A stretch of 64,000 nucleotides of DNA from Pseudomonas sp. F(2018) (GTDB taxonomy: Bacteria; Pseudomonadota; Gammaproteobacteria; Pseudomonadales; Pseudomonadaceae), in the NCBI RefSeq assembly GCF_005508865.1, contig NZ_SCOM01000001.1, positions 186,001 through 250,000 on the forward strand, in the 5' to 3' direction. The notes under the pieces are model-generated. The model was not told the origin of the DNA, did not search any database, and saw only the letters and a list, made by a program, of their open reading frames with translations. Shown one piece after another: positions 9,453 to 18,733 of this stretch (position 1 is its first letter; the number at the start of each line of letters is the position of its first letter). The position numbers and the translations under genes are program-made.

Positions 9453-9481
9453 TACGTCAGATGACGTATGCGCTTACGTCA
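9453..9481. promoter_or_regulatory. Triple TACGTCA/TGACGTA operator between sensor and urtA
   Basis: Three 7-base half-sites sit side by side: TACGTCA at 9453-9459, TGACGTA at 9462-9468 and TACGTCA at 9475-9481. Neighbouring half-sites are inverted with respect to each other. The site is 107-135 bases before urtA and 142 bases before the divergent sensor gene. A palindrome with the same ACGT core (14841-14856) precedes fmdA. It is a plausible site for the LuxR-type regulator encoded nearby; no binding is proven. Confidence 0.5.
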
Positions 9482-9587
9482 TGCTGCGTATACCCCGGCG
9501 GGGAGGGCGCACGCATTCTTGCGGCGAACCCGGAGCAGACCTGCGCAGACAGGCCGGCAACGACCCAACCGCACGAGGAGCACGACG

Positions 9588-10823
9588 ATGGATGCACAAC
9601 CGACCCGACTTCTACCCCGCCGGCTGGCGCTGGGCGCCGCCGCGCTCTCGCTGCTGGCCGCCAGCGTATTCAGCCAGGGCGTCATGGCCGATAGCGCCAA
9701 CACCACCGGCCTGGCCGTGACCGACACCGAAGTGATCGTCGGCCAGCTGCACTCGGCCACTGGCACCATGGCCATCTCGGAAACCGGTTCGATCCAGGCC
9801 GAGCGCCTGGCCATCGAGCAGATCAACGCCTCCGGCGGCATCCTCGGTCGGCAGATCAAGGTGATCCAGGAGGACGGCGCCTCCGACTGGCCGACCTTCG
9901 CCGAGAAGGCCAAGAAGCTGCTGGTAGGTGACAAGGTCGCCGCCGTGTTCGGCTGCTGGACCTCGGCCTCGCGCAAAGCGGTGCTGCCGGTGTTCGAGAA
10001 GGAAAACGGCCTGCTCTACTACCCGACTTTCTACGAGGGCCTGGAGCAGTCGAAGAACGTCATCTACACCGGCCAGGAAGCGACTCAGCAGATCCTCGCC
10101 GGCCTCGACTGGATTGCCAAGGAGAAGGGCGCCAAGACCTTCTACCTGATCGGCTCCGACTACATCTGGCCGCGTACCTCGATGAAGATCGCCCGCAAGC
10201 ACATCGAGAACGTGCTCGGCGGCAAGGTGGTGGGCGAGGAGTACTACCCGCTGGGCAACACCCAGTTCGGCTCGCTGATCAACAAGGTCAAGCTGAAGAA
10301 GCCTGATGTGGTGTTCACCGCCGTGGTCGGTGGTTCCAACGTCGCCTTCTACAAGCAGATGAAAGCCGCCGGCGTCACCGCCGCCAAGCAGAACGTTCTG
10401 ACCCTGTCGGTCACCGAGGACGAGCTGCTCGGCATCGGCGGCGAGAACATGGAAGGCTTCTACGCCTCCATGAAGTACTTCCAGAGCCTGGACAACCCGA
10501 ACAACGCCGCCTTCGTCGAGGCCTTCAAGGCCAAGTACGGCAAGGATGCAGTTATCGGTGACGTGACCCAGGCCGCCTACCTCGGCCCGTGGCTGTGGAA
10601 GGCCGCGGTCGAGAAAGCCGGCAGCTTCGACGTCGACAAGGTCGCCGCCGCCTCGCCAGGTATCGAGCTGAACAGCGCTCCGGAAAGCTACGTGAAGGTC
10701 CACGACAACCATCACCTGTGGAGCAAGACCCGCATCGGCCAAGTGCAGAAAGACGGTCAGTTCAAGGTGGTCTACGAGTCCGGCCTGATTGAGCCGAACC
10801 CCTTCCCGAAAGGCTACCAGTAA
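9588..10823 (+). CDS. urtA: Urea/short-chain amide ABC transporter, substrate-binding protein
   Basis: A periplasmic Leu/Ile/Val-type binding protein of the UrtA/FmdD branch, 411 residues. The N terminus is a signal peptide (RRLALGAAALSLLAASVFSQ, mature from about residue 30). The family core follows: GQLHSATGTMAISETGS, AVFGCWTSASRKAVLPVFE, GLLYYPTFYEG. The ATG at 9588 follows a GAGGAG-type site; the frame is open further upstream. Position at the head of four transporter genes and formamidase/amidase genes makes urea or formamide/acetamide the likely ligand; UrtA and the amide-specific FmdD cannot be told apart by eye. A pair of REP palindromes follows the gene and may stabilise its message relative to the distal genes. 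Confidence 0.88.
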   Translation: MDAQPTRLLPRRLALGAAALSLLAASVFSQGVMADSANTTGLAVTDTEVIVGQLHSATGTMAISETGSIQAERLAIEQINASGGILGRQIKVIQEDGASDWPTFAEKAKKLLVGDKVAAVFGCWTSASRKAVLPVFEKENGLLYYPTFYEGLEQSKNVIYTGQEATQQILAGLDWIAKEKGAKTFYLIGSDYIWPRTSMKIARKHIENVLGGKVVGEEYYPLGNTQFGSLINKVKLKKPDVVFTAVVGGSNVAFYKQMKAAGVTAAKQNVLTLSVTEDELLGIGGENMEGFYASMKYFQSLDNPNNAAFVEAFKAKYGKDAVIGDVTQAAYLGPWLWKAAVEKAGSFDVDKVAAASPGIELNSAPESYVKVHDNHHLWSKTRIGQVQKDGQFKVVYESGLIEPNPFPKGYQ

Positions 10824-10846
10824 GCGCTGGTTGGGGTGGGGCCTAG

Positions 10847-10967
10847 TCCCTCACCCCAGCCCTCTCCCATCGGGAGAGGGAGCAGAGCGCGCCGCCGGTT
10901 GGCGTCGTGCCTTCCAGTGGCTACGTACAACCCCCTCTCCCCTCGGGAGAGGGCCGGGGTGAGGGCT
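10847..10967. repeat. Inverted pair of REP palindromes between urtA and urtB
   Basis: Two copies of a palindrome built on CCCTCTCCC/GGGAGAGGG with a flanking CCTCACCCC tail lie head to head (about 10847-10880 and 10931-10967). Related copies occur at 13875-13961, 14713-14737 and 28623-28657. Such elements in pseudomonads form stable hairpins in the mRNA and are spread by RAYT transposases. None of these is encoded here. Confidence 0.85.
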
Positions 10968-11007
10968 GAACCGCTCTCGCCATTCTTCCCGCCAGGAGAC
11001 CATCAAC

Positions 11008-11925
11008 ATGGAATGGCTATCGGAATTTGGTGCCATCGCGGCCATGCAGGGCTTCAACGGCTTGTCCGTGTTCTGCGTCCTGCTGCTGATGGCTCTGGGG
11101 CTGGCGATCATCTTCGGCCAGATGGGCGTGATCAACATGGCCCACGGCGAGTTCCTCACCATCGGCGCCTACACCACCTTCGTGGTGTCCTCGCTGACCG
11201 AACAGTACGCCCCGGCCTTCGGGCCCTATTACTTCTTCTTCGCCATCGCCCTGTCTTTCGTCATCGCCGGTGCCATCGGCTGGCTGGTGGAGTGGGCGAT
11301 GATCAGCAAGCTGTACCAGCGCCCGCTGGATACCCTGCTGGCCACCTGGGGTCTGTCCCTGGTGATGCAGCAGGCGTTCCGCTCGATCTTCGGGGCGCGC
11401 GAGGTCAGCGCCACCCTGCCGGAGTGGCTGATGGGCTCGTGGAACCCTACCGAGACCATCGACATTCCGCGTAACGGCCTGTTCGTGATGGGCCTGACCA
11501 TTCTCCTCACCGCGACCATCTTCCTCATGCTGTACCGCTCGCGCTGGGGCCTGCAGGTGCGCGCCACCATGCAGAACCGGGTGATGAGCCGCGCGGTGGG
11601 CATCAATACCAAGCGCGTCGACCGCATGACCTTCGCCCTCGGCTGCGGCGTGGCCGGCGTGGCCGGCGCGGCTTTCACCACCATCGGCTCCACCGGCCCG
11701 ACTGCCGGTTCGCTATACATCGTCGATACCTTCCTGGTGGTGGTCTTCGGTGGCGCGGCCAGCCTGTTCGGCACCATCGCCTCGGCGTTCTCCATCGCCC
11801 AGGCCCAATCGATCATGGAGTTCTTCATGAGCGGCTCGATGGCCAAGGTGCTGACCCTGTCGGCGGTGATTCTGATTCTGATGATGCGCCCGCAGGGCCT
11901 GTTCTCGATCAAAGTGCGTAAATGA
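11008..11925 (+). CDS. urtB: Urea/amide ABC transporter permease UrtB
   Basis: A 305-residue inner-membrane permease of the LivH/UrtB family with about eight hydrophobic helices. The family segment GLAIIFGQMGVINMAHGEFLTIGAY occurs near residues 32-56, and the cytoplasmic loop that contacts the ATPase is recognisable (RSRWGLQVRATMQNRVMSRAVGINT). The start is the ATG at 11008 with CAGGAG upstream. It is the first gene after the REP pair, in the order A-B-C-D-E usual for urt operons, and only 10 bases separate it from urtC. Confidence 0.9.
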   Translation: MEWLSEFGAIAAMQGFNGLSVFCVLLLMALGLAIIFGQMGVINMAHGEFLTIGAYTTFVVSSLTEQYAPAFGPYYFFFAIALSFVIAGAIGWLVEWAMISKLYQRPLDTLLATWGLSLVMQQAFRSIFGAREVSATLPEWLMGSWNPTETIDIPRNGLFVMGLTILLTATIFLMLYRSRWGLQVRATMQNRVMSRAVGINTKRVDRMTFALGCGVAGVAGAAFTTIGSTGPTAGSLYIVDTFLVVVFGGAASLFGTIASAFSIAQAQSIMEFFMSGSMAKVLTLSAVILILMMRPQGLFSIKVRK

Positions 11926-11935
11926 GGAACCGCCC

Positions 11936-13104
11936 ATGAACCCGACTCTCGACAAACTCCTGGGCGGCAAGCAGGGCGCCATCGGCCTGGCGGTGCTAGC
12001 CGTGCTGATCCTGGTGGTGTTCCCGCTGCTGCTCGACGCCTTCCGCCTGAACATGGTCGGCAAGTACCTGACCTATGCCTTCGTCGCCGTCGGTCTGGTG
12101 CTGTGCTGGGGCTATGGCGGCATCCTCAGCCTCGGCCAGGGCATCTTCTTCGGCCTCGGCGGCTACTGCATGGCGATGTTCCTCAAGCTCGAGGCATCCG
12201 ACCCGGAAAGCACCAAGATCCAGTCCACCCCCGGCATCCCGGACTTCATGGACTGGAACCAGATCACCGAGCTGCCGATGCTCTGGCAGCCGTTCCACAG
12301 CTTCGGTTTCACCGTGCTGGCGGTGATCGCGGTGCCGGTGCTGCTGGCCCTGGTGATCGGCCTGACCATGTTCAAGCGCCGCGTCGGTGACGTGTACTTC
12401 TCCATCGTCACCCAGGCCATCGCGCTGATCCTCACTGTGCTGATCATTGGCCAGCAAGGCTATACCGGCGGGGTCAACGGCATCACCGACCTGAAGACCC
12501 TGATGGGCTGGGATATCCGCACCGACGAGGCCAAGCTGATCCTGTACTTCGTCAGCGCCTTCCTGCTGTTCGGCTGCATCCTGCTGGCGCGCTTCATCAT
12601 CGCCTCGAAGCTCGGCCGCCTGCTGCTGGCCATGCGCGACAAGGAGGAACGCGTGCGCTTCTCCGGCTACGACGTGGCCAGCTTCAAGATCTTCGTGTTC
12701 TGCGTGGGCGCCGCCTTCGCTGCCATCGGCGGGGCGATGTTCACCCTGCAGGTCGGCTTCATGTCGCCGAGCTTCGTCGGCATCGTGCCGTCGATCGAGA
12801 TGGTCATCTTCGCCGCCGTAGGCGGGCGCCTGTCGCTGCTCGGCGCGGTATACGGCGCGCTGCTGGTCAACTTCGGCAAGACCTACTTCTCCGAGAGCTT
12901 CCCCGAACTGTGGCTGTACCTGATGGGCGGCCTGTTCATCGCCGTGGTCATGTACTTCCCCAACGGCCTCGCCGGCCTGTGGGACAGCCACGGCAAGCGC
13001 TGGCTGGCGCGCCTCAAGCCGAAGGCCAAGGCGCCGGTGAAGACTGAGTCGGTGGCCAAGCCGGTCGCCAAGGCCGCACCCACTCCCGAACTGGAGACCA
13101 CCCC

Positions 13105-13108
<4 letters not shown>
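11936..13108 (+). CDS. urtC: Urea/amide ABC transporter permease UrtC
   Basis: A 390-residue LivM/UrtC-family permease, the partner of UrtB in the membrane channel. Hydrophobic helices begin at about residue 18, and the characteristic GYGGILSLGQGIFFGLGGYCMAMFL segment and the late FAAVGGRLSLLGAVYGALLVNFGK segment are present. The C-terminal tail is rich in Lys, Ala and Pro (KPKAKAPVKTESVAKPVAKA) and is probably disordered in the cytoplasm. Its TGA overlaps the ATG of urtD in an ATGA junction, so the two genes are translationally coupled. Confidence 0.9.
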
Positions 13109-13869
<761 letters not shown>

Positions 13870-13872
13870 CAG

Positions 13873-13961
13873 CTCCCCTCTCCCTCCGGGAGAGGGGCCG
13901 GGGGTGAGGGTGATTCGGGTTGCACATCCCTCACCCTAACCCTCTCCCAGGGGGAGAGGGG
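13873..13961. repeat. Inverted pair of REP palindromes between urtD and urtE
   Basis: Two further CCCTCTCCC/GGGAGAGGG hairpins in opposite orientation, at about 13875-13911 and 13927-13961, with outward TGAGGG/CCCTCA tails meeting in the middle. They belong to the same family as the copies after urtA. Confidence 0.85.
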
Positions 13962-14017
13962 ACGGATTGCGTGGCGCCCGGCTCATGGCTGGGGGTCTTC
14001 TGAAAGGAGTATCGGTA

Positions 14018-14707
14018 ATGTTCCAGATCAATAACCTCGTCTCCGGCTACGGCCAGAGCCAGATCCTCCACGAACTCAATCTCGACGTGGCGAAGAAGGA
14101 AATCGTCGCCGTGATGGGCCGCAACGGCATGGGCAAGACCACCCTGTTCAAGAGCCTGATGGGCGTGCTGCCACAGTGGGGCGGGCAGATCAGCGTCGAC
14201 GGCCAGGATATCTCCAAGCTGGAGACCCACCAGCGCGTCGAGGCCGGCATCGCCTACGTGCCGCAGGGACGGATGATCTTCCCCAGCATGACCGTGCTGG
14301 AGAACATCCAGACCGGCCTGCCGGCGTCGGCCAAGGGCCAGGTGCCGGACGACCTCTACGCGCTGTTCCCGATGCTGCAGGAGATGCGTCACCGCAAGGG
14401 CGGCAACCTCTCCGGCGGCCAGCAGCAACAGCTGGCCATCGCCCGCGCGCTGGCCACCAACCCCAAGGTGCTGCTGCTCGACGAGCCGACCGAGGGCATC
14501 CAGCCGTCGATCATCAAGGACATCGCCCGCACCCTGAAGGAGATCCGCAACCTGCGTGACCTGACCATCATTGTCTCCGAGCAGGTGCTGTCCTTCACCA
14601 TGGAAATCGCCGACCGCTTCCTGGTCATCGAGAAGGGCAAGTTCGTCATCGAGGAGGCACGCGACAGGGTCGACGAGGCGACCATCAGCCGCTACCTCTC
14701 GGTGTGA
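14018..14707 (+). CDS. urtE: Urea/amide ABC transporter ATPase UrtE
   Basis: A 229-residue LivF/UrtE-type ABC ATPase. Walker A is GRNGMGKTT, the signature is LSGGQQQQLAIARALA, Walker B is LLLDEPTEGIQ and the switch region is VSEQVL (Glu-Gln in place of His, usual in this subfamily). The start is the ATG at 14018, with AAAGGAG upstream at about 14003-14009; the frame is open further upstream. It is the last transporter gene; 239 bases containing a REP-like palindrome and a TACGTT palindrome separate it from fmdA. Confidence 0.92.
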   Translation: MFQINNLVSGYGQSQILHELNLDVAKKEIVAVMGRNGMGKTTLFKSLMGVLPQWGGQISVDGQDISKLETHQRVEAGIAYVPQGRMIFPSMTVLENIQTGLPASAKGQVPDDLYALFPMLQEMRHRKGGNLSGGQQQQLAIARALATNPKVLLLDEPTEGIQPSIIKDIARTLKEIRNLRDLTIIVSEQVLSFTMEIADRFLVIEKGKFVIEEARDRVDEATISRYLSV

Positions 14708-14712
14708 TTTCA

Positions 14713-14737
14713 GCCCCTCTCCCGGCCGGGGGAGGGC
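14713..14737. repeat. REP-like palindrome after urtE
   Basis: CCCCTCTCCCGG and CCGGGGGAGGG form an imperfect hairpin related to the REP elements at 10847-10967. It lies 6 bases after the urtE stop codon and may also act as a weak terminator, though no U-run follows. Confidence 0.55.
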
Positions 14738-14840
14738 AGCGCTTCACCTGTTTACGGCCGGCGTGTTCTCCATGCGCCGGCCGCTTTTTCGTGTCTGCAC
14801 AAAAAGCTGCTGCAAGCCTCTCCATTGCTGGCGCCACGCA

Positions 14841-14856
14841 TACGTTATCCAACGTA
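14841..14856. promoter_or_regulatory. TACGTT-N4-AACGTA palindrome upstream of fmdA
   Basis: TACGTTATCCAACGTA is a perfect 6+4+6 inverted repeat, ending 90 bases before the fmdA start codon. Its half-site shares TACGT with the triple site upstream of urtA, which suggests one regulator for both transcription units. Assignment to the local LuxR-type response regulator is inference. Confidence 0.45.
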
Positions 14857-14946
14857 TTTTCGCCCTCGCTGCGCTCCCCGAGACTGGCCACCGTACCCCG
14901 GCGCTTCAATGCGCCGGGCACCACCACAGGTCCCAGGAGCACTGCC

Positions 14947-16176
14947 ATGACCGACACCCTGATCAAGGTCGACCTCAACCAGGCCGCCACCGAGAACGAA
15001 CAAGTCCACAACCGCTGGCACCCGGACATCCCGATGGCCTGCTGGGTCAAACCGGGCGACGACTTCATCCTGGAAACCTACGACTGGACCGGTGGCGCGA
15101 TCAAGAACGACGACGACGCCAGCGACGTGCGCGACGTCGACCTGTCCACCGTGCACTACCTGTCCGGCCCGGTGGGCGTGCATGGCGCCCAGCCGGGCGA
15201 CCTGCTGATCGTCGAGCTGCTCGATATCGGCGCCAAGGCCGAGTCGCAGTGGGGCTTCAACGGCTTCTTCTCGAAGAACAACGGCGGCGGCTTCCTCACC
15301 GACTACTTCCCGTCCGCGCAGAAGTCGATCTGGGACTTCGAGGGCATGTTCACCAAGAGCCGGCACATCCCCGGCGTGCGCTTCGCCGGCCTGATCCACC
15401 CCGGCCTGATCGGCTGCCTGCCGGACCCCAAGATGCTCGCCGAGTGGAACCGCCGCGAGCAGGAACTGATCGACACCAACCCGACCCGCGTGCCGCCGCT
15501 GGCCAACCCGCCGTTCGCCAGCACTGCGCACATGGGCAAGATGACCGGCGCCGCGCGTGACATGGCCGCCGCCACCGGCGCGCGCACCGTGCCGCCGCGT
15601 GAGCATGGCGGTAACTGCGACATCAAGGACCTGTCGCGCGGCTCGAAGATCTTCTTCCCGGTCTATGTCGACGGCGCCGGCCTGTCGGTGGGCGACCTGC
15701 ACTTCAGCCAGGGCGACGGCGAAATCACCTTCTGCGGCGCCATCGAGATGGCCGGCTGGGTGCACATGAAGGTCGAGCTGATCAAGGGCGGCATGGCCAA
15801 GTACGGCATCAAGAACCCGATCTTCAAACCCAGCCCGATCGTGCCGACCTACAACAACTTCCTGATCTTCGAAGGCATCTCGGTCGACGACGCCGGCAAG
15901 CAGCACTACCTGGACGTCAACCTGGCCTACCAGCAGGCCTGCCTCAACGCCATCAACTACCTGACCAAGTTCGGCTACTCGCCGGCACAGGGCTACTCGC
16001 TGCTCGGCTCGGCGCCGGTGCAGGGGCATATCAGCGGCGTGGTCGACATCCCCAACGCCTGCGCCACCCTGTGGCTGCCGACCGACATCTTCGAGTTCGA
16101 CATCAACCCCAGCGCGAGCGGCCCGACCAAGTACCTGGACGGCAGCACCGACATGCCCATCGCCTACGACAAGTGA
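14947..16176 (+). CDS. fmdA: Formamidase (acetamidase/formamidase family)
   Basis: A cytoplasmic enzyme that hydrolyses formamide to formate and ammonia, 409 residues, matching the usual FmdA length. Recognisable stretches include NRWHPDIPMACWVKPGDDF, GPVGVHGAQPGDLLIVELLDI, REHGGNCDIKDLSRGSKIFFP and GLSVGDLHFSQGDGE; family metal-binding residues would fall in the last two. The start is the ATG at 14947, after CCAGGAG. It follows the transporter genes and is followed by fmdB and amiE, so imported amide is hydrolysed by two unrelated amidases from one locus. Confidence 0.93.
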   Translation: MTDTLIKVDLNQAATENEQVHNRWHPDIPMACWVKPGDDFILETYDWTGGAIKNDDDASDVRDVDLSTVHYLSGPVGVHGAQPGDLLIVELLDIGAKAESQWGFNGFFSKNNGGGFLTDYFPSAQKSIWDFEGMFTKSRHIPGVRFAGLIHPGLIGCLPDPKMLAEWNRREQELIDTNPTRVPPLANPPFASTAHMGKMTGAARDMAAATGARTVPPREHGGNCDIKDLSRGSKIFFPVYVDGAGLSVGDLHFSQGDGEITFCGAIEMAGWVHMKVELIKGGMAKYGIKNPIFKPSPIVPTYNNFLIFEGISVDDAGKQHYLDVNLAYQQACLNAINYLTKFGYSPAQGYSLLGSAPVQGHISGVVDIPNACATLWLPTDIFEFDINPSASGPTKYLDGSTDMPIAYDK

Positions 16177-16231
16177 TGCACCCGCGCACGGCGCCGCGTG
16201 CGTCGTGCGCTCCGCTTCCCAGGAGGTCGAT

Positions 16232-16579
16232 ATGCCGATCTACGAATACGACTGCCCGCAGTGCGGCGACTTCACCGTGCTGCGGCCGATGGCCGAACGC
16301 GACACGCCCTGCGCCTGCCCCTACTGCGAGACCACCAGCGAGCGGGTGATTCTCAGCGCCCCGGGCCTGGCCACCATGCCCGGCAGCCAGCGCCGCGTGC
16401 ACGAGACCAACGAGCGCTCGCGCCACGCGCCGCAGACCCTCGAAGAGTACAAGGCCAACCGCAAGCACCCGGCCGGCTGCAGCTGCTGTGGCCCGAGCAA
16501 GCCGGTCGAGCGGACCAAGGCCAACCCCCACGGCCTCAAGGCCAGCCCCTCGGCGCGGCCGTGGATGATCAGCCACTAG
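16232..16579 (+). CDS. fmdB: FmdB family zinc-ribbon protein
   Basis: A 115-residue protein of the FmdB putative regulatory family. The N terminus is the family hallmark [17 protein letters not shown], and with CACPYCE this gives the four cysteines of a zinc ribbon. The C-terminal half has further cysteines (CSCCG). AGGAGG lies upstream of the ATG at 16232. FmdB was named for an effect on formamidase expression in Methylophilus; its biochemical role is not established. The location between fmdA and amiE is consistent with an accessory role. Confidence 0.9.
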   Translation: MPIYEYDCPQCGDFTVLRPMAERDTPCACPYCETTSERVILSAPGLATMPGSQRRVHETNERSRHAPQTLEEYKANRKHPAGCSCCGPSKPVERTKANPHGLKASPSARPWMISH

Positions 16580-16607
16580 TTTCCAGCCTCAACACAGGAG
16601 TTCCGTC

Positions 16608-17651
16608 ATGCGTCACGGCGATATTTCCAGCAGTCCCGATACCGTCGGCGTCGCCGTCGTCAACTACAAGATGCCGCGCCTGCACAGCAAGGCCGAAGTG
16701 CTCGACAACGCGCGCAAGATCGCCGAGATGATCAAGGGCATGAAGCTCGGCCTGCCGGGCATGGACCTGGTGGTGTTCCCCGAGTACAGCACCATGGGCA
16801 TCATGTACGACAAGGACGAGATGATGGCCACCGCGGCGACCATCCCCGGCGAGGAAACGGCGATCTTCTCCGCCGCCTGCCGCGAGGCGAAGACCTGGGG
16901 CATCTTCTCGCTCACTGGCGAGCGCCACGAGGAACACCCGCACAAGGCGCCGTACAACACCCTCATCCTGATCAACGACCAGGGCGAGATCGTGCAGAAG
17001 TACCGCAAGTGCATCCCCTGGTGCCCCATCGAGGGCTGGTATCCGGGCGACCGTACCTATGTCTCCGAAGGCCCCAAGGGCATGCAGATCAGCCTGATCA
17101 TCTGCGATGACGGCAACTACCCGGAAATCTGGCGCGACTGCGCTATGAAGGGCGCCGAGCTGATCGTGCGCTGCCAGGGCTACATGTACCCGGCCAAGGA
17201 GCAGCAGGTGCTGATGTCCAAGACCATGGCCTGGGCCAACAACTGCTACGTGGCGGTGGCCAACGCCGCCGGCTTCGACGGCGTGTACAGCTACTTCGGC
17301 CACTCGGCGATCATCGGCTTCGACGGCCGCACCCTCGGTGAATGCGGCGAGGAGGAAATGGGCATCCAGTACGCCCAGCTGTCGGTCTCGCAGATCCGCG
17401 ATGCGCGGGCCAACGACCAGTCGCAGAACCACCTGTTCAAGCTGCTCCATCGTGGCTACACCGGCATGTACAACTCCGGCGACGGCGACAAGGGCGTGGC
17501 CGACTGCCCGTTCGAGTTCTACCGCACCTGGGTGCTGGACGCGCAGAAGGCCCAGGAGGACGTGGAGAAGCTGACCCGCTCGACCATCGGCGTGGCCGAC
17601 TGCCCGGTGGGCGAACTGCCGCACTCCGGCAAGGAAAAGGTCGCAGGCTGA
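16608..17651 (+). CDS. amiE: Aliphatic amidase
   Basis: A 347-residue nitrilase-superfamily amidase that hydrolyses short aliphatic amides such as acetamide and propionamide to the acid and ammonia. It matches P. aeruginosa AmiE closely from MRHGDISSS onward. The catalytic triad is intact: Glu59 in VVFPEYS, Lys134 in [10 protein letters not shown] and Cys166 in [14 protein letters not shown]. The start is the ATG at 16608 after an AGGAG site. It is followed after 3 bases by amiB, as in P. aeruginosa, but the regulators amiC, amiR and the channel amiS are not downstream. Confidence 0.97.
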   Translation: MRHGDISSSPDTVGVAVVNYKMPRLHSKAEVLDNARKIAEMIKGMKLGLPGMDLVVFPEYSTMGIMYDKDEMMATAATIPGEETAIFSAACREAKTWGIFSLTGERHEEHPHKAPYNTLILINDQGEIVQKYRKCIPWCPIEGWYPGDRTYVSEGPKGMQISLIICDDGNYPEIWRDCAMKGAELIVRCQGYMYPAKEQQVLMSKTMAWANNCYVAVANAAGFDGVYSYFGHSAIIGFDGRTLGECGEEEMGIQYAQLSVSQIRDARANDQSQNHLFKLLHRGYTGMYNSGDGDKGVADCPFEFYRTWVLDAQKAQEDVEKLTRSTIGVADCPVGELPHSGKEKVAG

Positions 17652-17654
17652 GCC

Positions 17655-18689
17655 ATGCCCTTCGCCAACGACCTGCTCGAACACAACCGCCAGCGCCTGG
17701 CCGAGGCAGCGCCGGCGGCCACCCTGCAGTCGCGCTTCCTGTTCGAGCCGGGCAAGGTCATGGCCCTGCTGCGCGAGCGCATCGTCGGCCAGGATGCAGT
17801 GCTGGAGCAGGTCGAGGCGCTGCTCAAGGTGGTCAAGGCCGATATCGGCGAGCGTGAGCGGCCGCTGTCGGTCAACCTGTTCATGGGCCCCACCGGCGTC
17901 GGCAAGACCGAGGTGGTGCGCCTGCTGGCCCAGGCCATCCACGGCCGCGCCGACGCCTTCTGCCGCATCGACATGCACACCCTGGCCCAGGAGCATTACG
18001 CCGCCGCCCTGACCGGCGCGCCGCCCGGCTATGTCGGCAGCAAGGAGGGCACCACCCTGTTCGACGCCGAGGCCATCGCCGGTAGCTTCGGTCGGCCCGG
18101 TATCGTGTTGTTCGACGAACTGGAGAAGGCCAGCCCCGAGGTGCTGCGCAGCCTGCTCGGCGTGCTGGAGAACGGCCGCCTGACTCTGACCGCCGGCAGC
18201 CGCACCCTGGATTTCCGCAACAGCCTGATCTTCATGACCAGCAACGTCGGCGCGCAGCCGGTGCAGCGCCTGCGTGAGCGCTTCGCCCGTGGCTGGCGCA
18301 GCTGGCTGGGCCTGCGCGCCGACGAGGCCGGCGAGCGCGAACGCGCGCTTACGCGCAGCTTCGACCCGGAGTTCCTCAACCGCATCGACCGCATCCTCGA
18401 CTTCCAGAGCCTCGACGACGACTGGCTGGAGGCGCTGCTGGAGATCGAGCTGACCAAGCTCAACCAGCGCCTGGGTCGCCAGGGCCGCTCGCTGTGGCTG
18501 GAGGAGGGCGCGGTGGAGTGGTTGTGCCGCGCCCACGACGCGCGCTATGGCGCCCGCGCTCTGGCACGGCGGGTGCGTACCGAACTGGAACCAGCCATCG
18601 CCGACTGCGTGCTGCAGGACCCGGCGGCGATCCGTCTGCGTGCCCAGGTAGGAGAGGACGGATTGCGCGTGGTGGTCGAGCACGACTGA
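17655..18689 (+). CDS. amiB: AmiB-like AAA+ ATPase of the amidase operon
   Basis: A 344-residue ClpB/ClpA-D2-like AAA+ ATPase. Walker A is GPTGVGKTE, Walker B is VLFDELEKA, and GYVGSKEGTTLFD and sensor-1 MTSNVG are present; the C-terminal D2-small domain carries the sensor-2 arginine in ARYGARAL. It lacks the ClpB N-terminal and first AAA domains. In P. aeruginosa the amiB product lies in the amidase operon and has been described as a chaperone-like ATPase of the amide system. Here it ends the cluster, with no amiCRS behind it. Confidence 0.87.
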   Translation: MPFANDLLEHNRQRLAEAAPAATLQSRFLFEPGKVMALLRERIVGQDAVLEQVEALLKVVKADIGERERPLSVNLFMGPTGVGKTEVVRLLAQAIHGRADAFCRIDMHTLAQEHYAAALTGAPPGYVGSKEGTTLFDAEAIAGSFGRPGIVLFDELEKASPEVLRSLLGVLENGRLTLTAGSRTLDFRNSLIFMTSNVGAQPVQRLRERFARGWRSWLGLRADEAGERERALTRSFDPEFLNRIDRILDFQSLDDDWLEALLEIELTKLNQRLGRQGRSLWLEEGAVEWLCRAHDARYGARALARRVRTELEPAIADCVLQDPAAIRLRAQVGEDGLRVVVEHD

Positions 18690-18733
18690 GCGAACGGTTA
18701 AACTTGCGTCTTTCCGTTTCCGGTTGCTCCCCC

